From positions 62,001 to 126,000 of the forward strand of contig JAIVFI010000040.1 in NCBI GenBank assembly GCA_025558095.1: a stretch of DNA of 64,000 nt. The letters run 5' to 3'. Within the stretch, counting starts at the first letter, position 1; every line of letters starts with the position of its first letter. Made by a program: the position numbers and the translations under genes. This stretch comes from Hyaloraphidium curvatum (taxonomy: Eukaryota; Monoblepharomycota; Hyaloraphidiomycetes; Hyaloraphidiales; Hyaloraphidiaceae). The notes below the pieces were generated by a model that was not told the DNA's origin, made no database searches, and was given only the letters and a program-made list of their open reading frames with translations. Below, piece by piece: positions 9,759 to 19,710 of this stretch.

Positions 9759-11952
9759 CTACAAGCCAAAGGATTTCAACGTAGCGTCGACCTGCTGCGC
9801 GGTCCACTGCGCCATCTTTACCGGGAAATCCAGGCCACACCCGTCCATGGTGCAGTACGTGTACCGCACCGGCGTTACCGGGGCCGCCCGCAGCGCGTCG
9901 GTGGCATCGGTCTTGACGCCAAACATGAAAGTGTTGCCGAATTGCGCCTCGGGGCAGAGCTGCGGGTTCTGCTGGTAGTACGAGGAGGAGCAAACTTGCT
10001 CGCCGGTGATATTGGTCATGATGTGGTAGACCGGCGTGGCGTTGTCGAGGAAACCCTGCTGGAGGGTCTGCGAGTCGAGGAAGACGTTCGGGGCGACGGC
10101 GGCGACGGGGTTGGTGCGCTTAAGGTCCTGGATGCCCCTGTAACGGACGGAGCGTCAGATGAATTGAACGAGACCTTCAAACGCGGTGCCTCGTCCCCAC
10201 CAGTACTGCTGCACCCAGGCTGGAGAAGGTGCGGGGTCAGTCAGGGCAGGTGCAAACCAGTCGCATGAGCCCGCCCACCATTCGGCTTCCTCAGCTGCGC
10301 CCTGAAGGAAGCGTAGTATTGCGGCGGGACGTAGTAGCTCGAGTTGGACTCGCCGGGGACGAAGATGCTCCTGCGGAGGCATGAGGCGTGCGCGCTGGTG
10401 AGCGACCCGAATCCGAGGCGCGGCACCGACGGCCCACATGAAGCCCCACGGCATCCCAAGCGAGTTCAGGATGTTGGCCAACGACGTCCTGCCCATCAGC
10501 TGCAAATTGGTGTATTTGACGACCTGCTCTGGCGTGTAGTTTCTGTAGGCGCCGTAGGCCTTGAACTCGATCCCGTCGGGCTGCAAGCCGCGCGGTAAGC
10601 CACCAAGGAAGCGCATCGAAGAAGAAGCGGGGATGGCCCACCGAAACATCCAACAGGCCCAACGACGCCACCTTGCCCGGCCTCAGCCTCGTGTAGCGGA
10701 TCATGGGGTTCCCGCCGCCGCCCCAGGCCAGGAAGTTGAGCTTCTTGTCCCCGCCCTCGCCAATCTGCTCGAACAGCGAGTCGTCTGCGGCAAACAGCGC
10801 GGATCAATGATGCAGCTCGAGCTGCCGCCATTCGCAGGGACCCACAGTGCAGGTTCGCGGCGTTGGGGCTTTGAGGGTAATAGTAGAACTCGTTTGCGAG
10901 GAGGTTGCCGGACCACCCGAAGCCGGGCGGGTCGTACACGCACACCCGGCGGCCGAGACCGACCAGATACGTCTGGATGGGGTAGAAATCGACGGTTCCG
11001 TGCGCGCCGCTCGAGTCCATGAAGATGGTCGGGAGGGACGACGCGGGGCCCTCGCAGTAGCGGTGCAGCGGTCGGGTGCGGCCGTCGACGAGCGTGACAG
11101 TCTGGACCGTTCCCCTGCATGGGTGACGGGTATGTGAGGAAGATACTGGTCGGCGAAGCGTCATTCTGCCAAACCTCGGGGGGTAACTCGTGTTGAGGGC
11201 GGCCTGGATGCCGCCGTTGGCGAGCAACGCCAAGAAGAACACGTGAAGGAACCTCAGGAAGACGTTGAAGCCGGAAAGCGTGTTCCTGCCGCAGTTGGGC
11301 TTCTTGTCGAGCGACGACGCCCCCTTGGCGGTGGAATCGGCGATCCCGTTCTCGGCGGCGTTGGCGTAATCGCCGTTGATCCCGTTGGTACCGTTTGCGT
11401 AGTCGGCGGCACCACCTTCGACGACCTTTGGGTTCGCCTCCGCCGCGCTGGCGATGGCAGCTACGCCGAGCAGCACCTCCTTGCGTCTCCAGACGGTGAG
11501 GAACAGCCCGAGCCCGCAGAGGAACGAGTTGATGAGGAACCAGCCCATCGGAGCAAAGAGCTGCGCGGCACCCCAGCCACCGCAGGCTATGAGGGATGCG
11601 ATTGCAACAAGCGTCCAGTAGATCAGGTCAAGGATGTAGAAGCCCTTGTTGCGGAACAGGTACGGCGTCTTGAGGTTGGTATACAGAATCTCGAGCCCCG
11701 TGATGAGGACCATGAAGGCAGCCCACATGGGAATCCACTGGTTGTATAGCTCGGAGGTCTGAATTCCAGCAAAGACTGCGATGGGGAGCGCTGAGCACGC
11801 GGACCCCAGTTGGACCTTGCGACGGGAGACCCACCGGCATAGACGGCGCCGCCTGCAGCGCCGACCACGAGCGCGCCATACGCGACCGCGGAGGCCCAGC
11901 GGAACCTGCCCCAGGGGTCGGGAGACGGCGAACCGGGGATGGTGGCGACCAT
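9759..11952 (-). CDS. Membrane-anchored alpha/beta-hydrolase-fold protein with altered nucleophile elbow
   Basis: Eight exons, 587 residues: 11952-11835, 11775-11175, 11114-10846, 10784-10642, 10580-10438, 10370-10279, 10219-10201 (only 19 nt) and 10137-9759. Five hydrophobic helices occupy roughly residues 20-39, 56-73, 87-106, 117-135 and 208-228, with an Asn/Gly/Ala-rich loop before the last. An alpha/beta-hydrolase domain follows: TIFMDSSGAHG (oxyanion strand), VCVYDPPGFGWS, then the nucleophile-elbow position LNFLAWGGGGNPM. Where active hydrolases have G-x-S-x-G, this has A-W-G-G-G (Gly near residue 351 instead of Ser/Asp/Cys). A Cys-rich C-terminal segment (CSSSYY, YTYCTMDGCG) suggests a lumenal or extracellular domain. 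It may be non-catalytic or use another residue; substrate unknown. Confidence 0.75.
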
Positions 11953-12257
11953 GGCGTCGGGCGTCCCGGGAGCCGGCTCAGAGACGTTGGAGGCTCGGCC
12001 CGCGAATCGCTCCGGAATCGGCGGACCGGTCGCCGGGACGGAGCTGCGGAAGTGTTTTCAAGCTGCAGGCGCACTCGCAAGCGCTGCGGTCGCTATGCGG
12101 TGTTTCGGTGTGTGCTGGACCCGAGTGCGGTGGCCTGCGGAGAAATGGCCCTAGTGCGGCCTCGCGGTGAAAACTCCCCAGTAGCGCAGCTTTTCAGGGC
12201 CCAGGTTTGCGACAACGCTACACCCGCTGAGCAATCCATTCGATGCTATTAGAACGA
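11953..12257. other. Intergenic spacer between two minus-strand hydrolase genes
   Basis: 305 bp containing the upstream region of the membrane hydrolase gene and the 3' end of the epoxide hydrolase gene. No further gene or motif recognised. Confidence 0.4.
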
Positions 12258-13614
12258 TCATGCCTCGTCCGCCGCCCGCTTCTCCAGCCAGCCGTCGATG
12301 ATGGCGTTCACCTCGTCGGGCTTCTCGTACGCGACCCAGTGGCCGGCCCCCTTGATCTCCTGCAAAACGGCGGCACGCTCAGCTTGGCCTATCATGCAGC
12401 AGCGCCGATCACCCACGGTCATGGTCAGGTCCTTAATGTGCGCCCTCATGGGGTCGCTCTTGGCATCTTGCCAAAAGGGGTCGAATTCCGGGCCGATGAA
12501 GAGCGTGGGCACGTCGATGTTGTCGTCTGCGTGGTCAACGAACTCGTGGAAGCTCGGCTCGCCCATGCGGTACCACTTGGAGAGGGGTCGGGCGTGAATC
12601 AGCTTCCGCTGGTCGGCCGGGCTGCGCGGCCACGAACCTGCAGGGGCCCGCCGAGCCCGCCGATCGACTTGCTGAAGGAAATGTAGGCCTCCCGTTCCTT
12701 CTCCGACAGCAGCGCGGAGCGGGGCATGTTGACCGCCTTGGCGATCTCGATGATGCCCCGTTCGGGCGTGATGGCGGCGGCGCCCGCCTCGGCCCCGGGC
12801 CCGCCGGGCCGGAAAAAGGCGTCGATGAAGAGGTCCGTGTTGGCGTTCAGCTCCTCCTCCGCCTTGTCGGTGCAGAAGTACAGCTGGTAGTTGAGGATGG
12901 GCATGAGCTTGGCCAGCTGCTCCAGCGGGACGTAGACTTTTGCCGGCGGCAGGTACGGGATCGAAACCAGCACGAACTTGCTGATCCTCTCCTGGTGTAG
13001 AAGCGCGAACCGCTGCACCAGCACCGCCCCCCAGTCGTGGCCCACGACGATGGCCTTCTTGACCCCGGCGTGGTCCAGCAGCTCCGCGATGTCCTGAGCG
13101 GCCTTGCCGAGGCTATAGTGCGCGTCCCGGCCCGCCTTGTCCGCGGCCTTGGGGCGGGGTTCGCCCTTGTCTGCGGCGGCGGGATCAGCTCCTCCTTCCG
13201 AGGTTGCGAGGGAGGGGGACCCACTGTACCCCCGCGTGTTGGGTGCCAGCACCCGGTAGCCCTTCTCCACAAAGAACGGAATCTGATACCTGGGAAAGGC
13301 CGATCGCGTGAGCCAATCTGCCTCCGACAGAACCGCGGAGCCATAGAGCTCCCGGCACCGCCCCGGGAGGCGAGAACGGGGTCGAAGCGCACCTCCACAT
13401 CATCCAAGACTCGGGAAACCCGTGCACAAAGATCATCGTATCCCTCTCCTCCCCCTCCGGTTTCGCGTCGACGTAGACTGTCCGTCCCGCGCGGGAAACC
13501 CGTCAGCGGGGAGACACCCCTTCCCGCGGCGGAGCGCGCACCCATGTCGATCCCATTGACCCGGGCGGTGGAGAGGGGGAAGGACGAAAGGTCGTCGGGG
13601 ACGATTTTGCCCAT
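12258..13614 (-). CDS. Epoxide hydrolase (alpha/beta hydrolase fold)
   Basis: Four exons, 375 residues: 13614-13542, 13477-13393, 13289-12638 and 12575-12258. The protein opens with MGKIVPDDLSSFPLSTARVNGIDM and joins to YVDAKPEG. Key motifs are the oxyanion-hole segment FVHGFPESWMMWR, RGYSGSPS, the nucleophile elbow VVGHDWGAVL with Asp as nucleophile, LQWYRM across the last splice (Tyr lid residue), a charge-relay acid in PTLFIGPEFDP, and the catalytic His in GAGHWVAYEKPDE. This is the full set for a soluble epoxide hydrolase, which opens epoxides to vicinal diols through an alkyl-enzyme ester. A Glu/Lys/Asp/Ala-rich insertion of about 30 residues follows RGYSGSPS. Haloalkane dehalogenase is less likely because of the WYR motif and length. 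Confidence 0.9.
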
Positions 13615-14074
13615 TTTGGCGGGGATGCGGGGCGGGAGAGAGGGGGAGGTCAGGCTGTTTGTCGGGAGCGGCGGACGAGCGGAGTCCGGGGCCTCCTATT
13701 CACCCGGCCCCTGGAGGACGCCGACCGCTTGCTGGCACCTCCGATCCTGCTCGGGACAACACCGCAGGGACGTCCTATAATCTCTCCACCCTATCCTGGC
13801 CCCCTTTATCGCATCAGGTGCGCCGAACCCTCTCCCGCGCAGTCCCAGACCGGAAGCGCCCTTCTCGCACCTAGCTCCGCGATTCCGAAAAAAGCATGCG
13901 ACATTCCCAACCAGAACAGACAATCCGAAACCGCCTGTGGCCCCAATCGGGGTTACCGGGCGCCAATCGTGCTGCGCGCCCTTGCGCGCCTCAGCCCCCC
14001 TTCCCTCCTTCCTTGCTTCGCCATTGAGCAGCAGCCATTTCCACCCCTTCCGGCTCCCACAAGGGAGCAGATGA
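13615..14074. other. Intergenic region upstream of epoxide hydrolase
   Basis: 460 bp of pyrimidine-rich sequence between the epoxide hydrolase start and the 3' end of the C2H2 gene. A CTATAATCTC stretch occurs near 13776, but its orientation does not suit the adjacent start. Nothing else is supported. Confidence 0.4.
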
Positions 14075-16253
14075 TCAATCCTCGTCCTCGGCCGCTGGTT
14101 TCCCCGCTACCCTCAGCTTGGGCGGCCGCGGCACCTCCTCCGGCAGCTCCTCCACCGGCACGCCGAGCTGGCCGGCCAGGCGGCGGACGTGCGAGCGCCA
14201 GTGCTGCGGTGGGGTGCGGTCGTCAGCCCGTGCGATGGGAAGGCGGGGGGCGGTGCGCACCTGGAGCATGTTGTCGTGCCGGTTGAAGGTGCTCTGGCAC
14301 GCCGGCACCGGACACTGGTGGGGCTTGTCCTGCGTGTGCACCTATCGCGCGCATCAGCCCCCGTTTGCACACCGCACGGCGCAACAAAGACGCACCTTCT
14401 TGTGCCTGCCCAGGTACCCCGACGTGCCGAACACCTTGCCGCACACGTCGCACTCGTGCCCGCGCCGGCCGGACTTGCGGCGGCGGCGCCTGTCCTCGGA
14501 CGAATCGGAGGACGGGTCGTCCGAGGGCGGGGGCGGGGGCAGGGAGATGCTGGGGCGCTTGGCGGGGCGGCGGTCGGGCTGCGGTGCGGGCGCGGATGCG
14601 GTGGGGGGGAGGTCCGGCAGGGATGCGGCGGATGCGCGGCGGGGGGGGTCGAACGACGCCGAGGGCACGCTGGGGGGGCTGCGGATCGCGGGGGGGAGCA
14701 GAGGCTGCGGGGCGTCGCTGCGCTGCGGGAAGGCCGGGGCGGCGGGGTCCCGCGGGGAGAACGTTGTGCGGGGGTTGGAGGGGGGAGATGGGAAGGAGGG
14801 GAAGGCGACGTCGCGGGGGGAGATGGTGAGCTGCGCCGGCTGCTGGGGCGCGAACCGCGCGGCCTGGGAGGGATGCCGCGCCACCTGTGCCGGGGCCGGT
14901 GCAGGTGCTGCAGGCTGCGGCTGCATCGCCGGGAACCCGAGCGCGGGGGCCTCGCGCGGCGACGGGAACCCGGGGAAGTTGGGCGCCGACACGTCGCGCG
15001 GCGACACGGAGGTGAGCTGCGGGACTGGCGCGCGCGGCTGCGCGGGGGGCGGGGCGGCGGCCTGGCCGTAGATGCCGTACGGGTCCGCGAAAGCCTGGGG
15101 AGGCATGGGCTGCGGGAAGCGGTAGGCCTGCGGGGCCGGAGGGGGGGCGGAGGGCATGGGGTTGTACTGCACGTTGCGCGGGGGGGCGCGGGCTGCGACG
15201 GGGTGTCAGCATGCAAAGGAGGCGCGCGCGCAATAGAGGATGCAACCCACGTTCCCAGTCCCAGGCCTCCCCGTCAAAGCCGTCGAGCATGCGGTCGTAG
15301 CTCGCCGCATAGTCCGAGAGCATCTGCTGCAGCCCCGACGACGAGCGCATCGCTGCGCGCTGCTGGTTGGCCACGAGCTGCTGGTTCGCCAGCAGCTGCT
15401 GCTGCTGCGCAAACTGCTGGTTTGCGTACTGCTGGCTCGCCAGCTGCTGGTTGGCGTAGTACTGCGCAGCCTGGGCCGCCTGCGCCGCCTGCACGGCCGC
15501 GGCCGCGGCTTGCTCCGCCAGCGTTTGGGTCCGCCCGGGCGCCGGGCCCTCGGGCCTGCCGTACTCGCCGGCCTCCGGGTCCTGCTCACGCACGGGCGGC
15601 GGCGTGGACTGATTGTACCACGAGCCCTCCTCCGAGGGAAAGTCCACGAGCCCGCCCATGGTCGAGGTGCTCTCGTTGCCGTCGCCGTTGCCCGCCGAGC
15701 CTGCGGACCCCGAGCCGGGGGACCCGCCCGCGGCGCGGAGGCCGACGGCGCCGGCGTCCGAGTCCGAGTCGCGGTCTCTTTTGGCGGCGCCCCTGCGCGC
15801 GTAGGGCGCGGCCGAGAAGGCGGCGAGGTTGCGCAGGTTCTCGTACGACGACGCGTAGGCGACGAAGTTTGGGTCGCTGGGCGGCAGGTAGTACGGGCCC
15901 AGCGAGCCCTGGGCGGCCAGCTGCGGCGGGATCTGCGGCAGCAGGGCGCCGGGCGAGGCGTGCTGCGCGCCGGGCGAGTTGCCGAGCGTGCCCGATGCGT
16001 TCGAGCCGGAGCCGGCGGTGCGCGCCAGCGAGGCGGTGTTCGAGCGCTCCGAGCGGCCCGAGTCCGTGCGGCCGCGCTCGAAGTCGGCGTCGTCGCGCGG
16101 CGAGCCCTTTGCGCCGCGCAGGTACGCGGTCAGGCTGCCGTCGGACGACGCCGCCTCGGACGGCGGGCCCTTCAGCGAGCCGGGCGACGCGGCCGGCGAC
16201 GCGGCGGGCGAGCGCGCCCCGCCGCCGCCGAACGCGCCGTCGCGGCCGGCCAT
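14075..16253 (-). CDS. C2H2 zinc-finger transcription factor with Q/A-rich region
   Basis: Four exons, 669 residues: 16253-15251, 15192-14396, 14341-14261 and 14203-14075. The first 300 residues are Ser/Gly/Asp-rich. Around residues 270-320 is a helical Ala/Gln tract with repeated ANQQ/ASQQ/YANQQ words, then LQQMLSDYAASYDRMLDGFD, then a Pro-rich stretch with recurrent 'SPRDV' and 'PSFPSP' words. Two adjacent fingers lie at the C-terminus: CDVC-x12-H-x3-H, split by an intron after HKK, then CPVPAC-x12-H-x3-H (FNRHDNMLQ / HWRSH), split by another. An acidic tail follows. It should bind DNA as a regulator; target unknown. The start was chosen at MAGRDGAFGG because the long upstream open frame crosses the duplicated unit and looks compositional. 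Confidence 0.82.
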
Positions 16254-16598
16254 TGCGCTCTCAGCCGCGGGCGCGGGGCCGCTGCTCGCCGCGGGGCAGC
16301 CTGCTCGCCCCGGTGGTGGAGCGCTGCTGCCCTTGCGCTCGATGGGTGTTCCGTCGGTGGCGGTCGCCGCCCAAGCCGGCCGCTCCTCCCACCGGCTGCG
16401 ATGCGACGGCCGCGGGCGGATTCGCGCGTGGAAATCCGCCCCCGGCGAGTCCGCGGGGTCCCTGCCGCGTCGTCGGAAAGAGATCTCGCCCGACCCGATC
16501 CGCCTGGCTGATGCCCACAACGAGGGTCGGCCGCCGATCTCGCCCTGCAGCGCACACCACGGCTCCCCGGGCACCGTTTGCCGGCGGTTCATTTCGTG
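16254..16598. other. Upstream region of the C2H2 gene, ending at the tandem array
   Basis: 345 bp of GC-rich sequence between the C2H2 start codon and the left edge of the first tandem unit. It represents the unique left flank of the array. Both strands stay open, which is composition-driven. Confidence 0.4.
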
Positions 16599-17339
16599 CA
16601 TGCCCCCGCGCGGCCCGCCGGCCCGGTCCCGCCCCGATCCGCTTGCGATTGGCGGTCCCCAACCCCGCCCGGTCTGCGAGAGATCTGACTCCACACACTT
16701 GCCGCCCGGCCTCGCAGCCCCGGCCCGCGAACCCGCCGGCACTGTTTTCCCCCGCGCTTCGCGCCCCTGGCCTCTCCCGATCGACGGGGCCCCCCCGGTC
16801 GCCCCCGTCGGGTGTGCGGGATCGGCGCCGGCTGTGCGGTCCCCTACAAACGGCCCCCGACCCTGACTCACCCTCCGAACCCCATCCTTCCCCGCCCGCG
16901 CTCCCCCGCCAGCCGATCCGAATCCGCAGGGCCGCACCGCCCGCCGCGCCGCACCGCACCGACTTGCCGACGGCCGCGCCGCCGCGGGTTTTCCCGCCCC
17001 GCCGATCCCCCACCCAAAAATTGCCGCCCGCCCGCGCGGAGCGGCGCACGGGGACCCCATCTGCCGCCCGGAAACCGGTGGATCGGGGGGACCGCACAAT
17101 TTGCGCCTCTGCCGGGCGCATCGGCGTCTGGCGCTTGCCCGGGGCCGGGCGGACGCACCGGCATCCTCGTCGCCACAGCTTCCCGCCGCGCCACCGTCCG
17201 GCCGCGCGCTTTGTAACACGCTTCCCCTCGGGCAGAACCCCCCGGAACCGGCCGACGCCGCCCGCCGATTTCGTCCGATGCGGCAGGTTGATGCACACGG
17301 CGACGGTCTCGATCGCGATCATGGGAACGCTGGTTGCTC

Positions 17340-17880
17340 GGTAGTTTGCCGAGGTGAGCATGCGGCCCCGGCATGTGGCCGCGAGCTGGAAGTGCAGGCT
17401 GATGTAGAGCTCGTCAGCCAATGGGGGCAGCGGGGCGCCCCGCGAGGATGCCGCGGAGCAGCGATCGAGGAGGTCGGCGAGCTGAGGACTCTCGAACAGG
17501 ATGTTGCCTAGAACGGTCGGTTCATTGCCCGCGCGTTGGCGGACAGGGGAAAGCAGCCAGCATGGAGTCCACGAGGCGCCTGCATGCCGCCCAGCCGCGG
17601 AAAAGTTCGGCCTCGCCCGGCACGCGGACTGCCCTTGCTCCGCTTGTCCACCGTCTCGGCCTTGTACGCCGCGACGCCGGGCAGGGTGAGAAGCGTGCCG
17701 TCCGCCGCGGCGCGGTCAATTTTCTCCCGTGCCAGCTCGACGATGCCTTCAAAGAGGCAGATTCTTTCCTGAAGCACGGACCGCTGCTTGACCCCGGCAA
17801 ACGGTACCGCGCGGTCGACTGGCTGCTGCCGAACGGCAAGGAGCAGGGTGCGACCATCATCGCGGAGGCATGCTGCCACG
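17340..17880 (-). pseudogene. Minus-strand coding remnant in unit copy 1
   Basis: Protein-like segments lie in series but in different frames: RTLLLAVRQQPVDRAVPF, then ERICLFEGIVELAREKID and GVAAYKAETVDKR; after a frame change, PGEAELFRGWAACRRLVDSM; and after a possible short intron, NILFESPQLADLLDRC and LADELYISLHFQLAATCRG. The frame change has no room for an intron of the usual size. The order and GC-rich third positions suggest a decayed gene. The plus strand also reads plausibly here (AVDWLLPNGKEQGATIIAE), so orientation is not certain. No family recognised. Confidence 0.3.
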
Positions 17881-18211
17881 ACGCAGCGGTCCGATTCAAT
17901 TCGAGCAGTCACTCTTCTGCACACCCCTAGAGACCCGAATCCACACTCGCTAGGTGAACATGAAAGTTGGCGCGCTGCCGAGTCGTCCATCTGGGCGATC
18001 GGGGTGGAGCCCAAGCAGCTGCGTTGGGAGCTCCGCCACGTCCACTTCCCGGCTGGCCGACAGCGTCACCGTATTGGAATTTGCAGATTCCGCACCAGAA
18101 GGATATCGGAAAATGCATGAGCACATGCTTGCAGGAAGATGCTTAGCCTCGGCCTGTGGTCTTGCCCCATCCACTTACACCTTTCTATCAAACCCTCTTG
18201 CTTCACAGGGC

Positions 18212-19039
18212 ATGTCGTCCCCCAATCGCCGCGTATCGTGCTTGGCGTGCGCGAAGGTGCACCTCAAGTGCGACCGGGCACCCGGAGTCTGCGGGCGCTG
18301 CGCTTTCCGGGCGGACCATTGCGTCTACCCAAGCAACTCCGCGCCGCAGCCGGGCGGCCACCCCCGGCTGCCGTCCGCCGACGGATCACAGCCAGCTCTC
18401 AAAGACCTGCAGACGCCTTCCCCAGCCGTCGGCCTCCTCGCCTGCCGCCCTTTGGGAAATGGGGGACCCTCTTCCTCCAGAGATCACACCCCAACTGCTG
18501 CGCCCGCCTCCCCGCCCCTTTTCGGGGCGAGCCCCCCTGCAATTTACTCTCTCCCCTTTACTGGGCAGGCGTTGCCCGTCTCCCCGAGCCCCTTCTCGCT
18601 GCTCGCTCCGGATGGCGTGCCAAAAGTCTCCGTCGTCGCACATGATTCTTCAAGACATTCACTCTGTGCGCATCCGCACTCCGTGAAACATCGGCCTTCC
18701 CCCAATAACTCTCCTGTGGAACCAGGTTCTGGCTCGACTGCGCCGACGCCGAACACCCCTGCCTCCCCTGCCACCTCCTCGTTGCCGCCCAACATGCCCG
18801 GCCCGTGCACGACACCACCGGGTCCTTCCGACTCCCCCGACCGCATGTCGCTCGCATTCCTCCTCTCCTATGACTCGCCGCTCGGTTGCGGGCCTGGCGC
18901 GGGCTCGCTCGGCCCTTTGGGGCCCCAGGCGGGGACCGCCAAACAGCACGGAGCCGGCGGGACAGTGCACACCCGTTCCGCTCTTGACCCCGGAGGAGAC
19001 ACTCTGGCGCCGGATCGGATGGCGTCTGAACTCGGATAA
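18212..19039 (+). CDS. Zn2Cys6 DNA-binding protein, copy 1 (275 residues)
   Basis: The first ATG before the zinc cluster is at 18212. Six cysteines at residues 10, 13, 20, 27, 30 and 37 give C-x2-C-x6-C-x6-C-x2-C-x6-C inside RRVSCLACAKVHLKCD and CGRCAFRADHCVYP. This is the fungal binuclear zinc cluster that binds CGG-type half sites. The remainder is Ser/Pro/Thr-rich with no domain. The frame stops at 19037-19039. A second frame resembling the regulatory domain of such factors begins about 0.6 kb downstream on the same strand, so this could be the 5' part of one larger gene. No splice pair of usual intron size joins them. Confidence 0.65.
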   Translation: MSSPNRRVSCLACAKVHLKCDRAPGVCGRCAFRADHCVYPSNSAPQPGGHPRLPSADGSQPALKDLQTPSPAVGLLACRPLGNGGPSSSRDHTPTAAPASPPLFGASPPAIYSLPFTGQALPVSPSPFSLLAPDGVPKVSVVAHDSSRHSLCAHPHSVKHRPSPNNSPVEPGSGSTAPTPNTPASPATSSLPPNMPGPCTTPPGPSDSPDRMSLAFLLSYDSPLGCGPGAGSLGPLGPQAGTAKQHGAGGTVHTRSALDPGGDTLAPDRMASELG

Positions 19040-19650
19040 ATCGTCGGGGGAGTCATCCGAGAGGCTCGTCAGGGGAGTCATCCCAAAGGAGTCATCCCCA
19101 GCCGAGTAGCCAAGCCGCGGACGGCGAAGAGGGCTTTCGGCCCACTGCTGTTCCAAGCACAGACCGTTGGATGCCGCAGCACAATCAATTGCCCTGTTGG
19201 CCTGTTGGACGAAACCACCATCCGCACCAAGGACTGCTAGACGGAGGAGGTGGCAAGCCCGCACCTGATTTCGAGTTGGCCAGGGTTTAGGTTATGACGC
19301 ATGGTGGCCCATCGCGCCACCTAGTCGAGTCACAACTGACCTGCCAACGGATTCCGGGAGTGCCCAACCGGGCAAACGTCGCGGGAAGTATCAGAGCAGC
19401 CAACCGTGTACACTGTGCGCGCCCTCGAGCCTTCGCGCGCCACATCGGACCGAAACGAACCCAGCGCGGCCCCGCCCCGCCAACGAGGGAGTGGGTCAGA
19501 CCACGGCCCGACAAACAGAACAGACTGGGACGGCCAGGCGCATCGGAACGGCTTTTCGCGGCGATTTCCAGAAGCTCGACCGGGCAACCTCGGGCGCGGA
19601 GGCTTCGGCGCCGACGTGGGCCGCGTGAGACGGGACGCTGCTGTTCTCAG
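19040..19650 (+). other. Spacer between the two reading frames in the unit, copy 1
   Basis: About 610 bp with stops in every plus-strand frame. It has an ACTCATCC-like direct repeat (GGAGTCATCC three times at 19,051-19,107). It might be a long intron, several small exons, or a real intergenic region. Short protein-like pieces (TPEETLWRRIGWRLNSD; FQKLDRATSGAEASAPTW) do not join in a convincing way. The same stretch occurs in copies 2 and 3. Confidence 0.4.
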
Positions 19651-19710
19651 TAGCTGCGGCCGGCGGTGTCGGCGACGCGAACAGCGGGCCCTTCGACGTA
19701 CGAGGACGCT

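Noticed and set aside
5317-13614. Biosynthetic gene cluster (monooxygenase, hydrolases)
   Set aside because: No core enzyme (PKS, NRPS, terpene synthase) is present, and the cyclase and AIM19-like genes intervene.
14223-17219. A 998-codon minus-strand frame as one large C2H2 protein
   Set aside because: The part above 16253 crosses into the tandem unit and has no domain; the part below 15250 runs into an intron. The four-exon model gives intact zinc fingers and a better end.
14189-17344. A 1051-codon plus-strand open frame
   Set aside because: It lies antisense to the well supported C2H2 gene, is Arg/Ala/Pro/Gly-rich without any motif, and arises from GC-rich third positions on the other strand.
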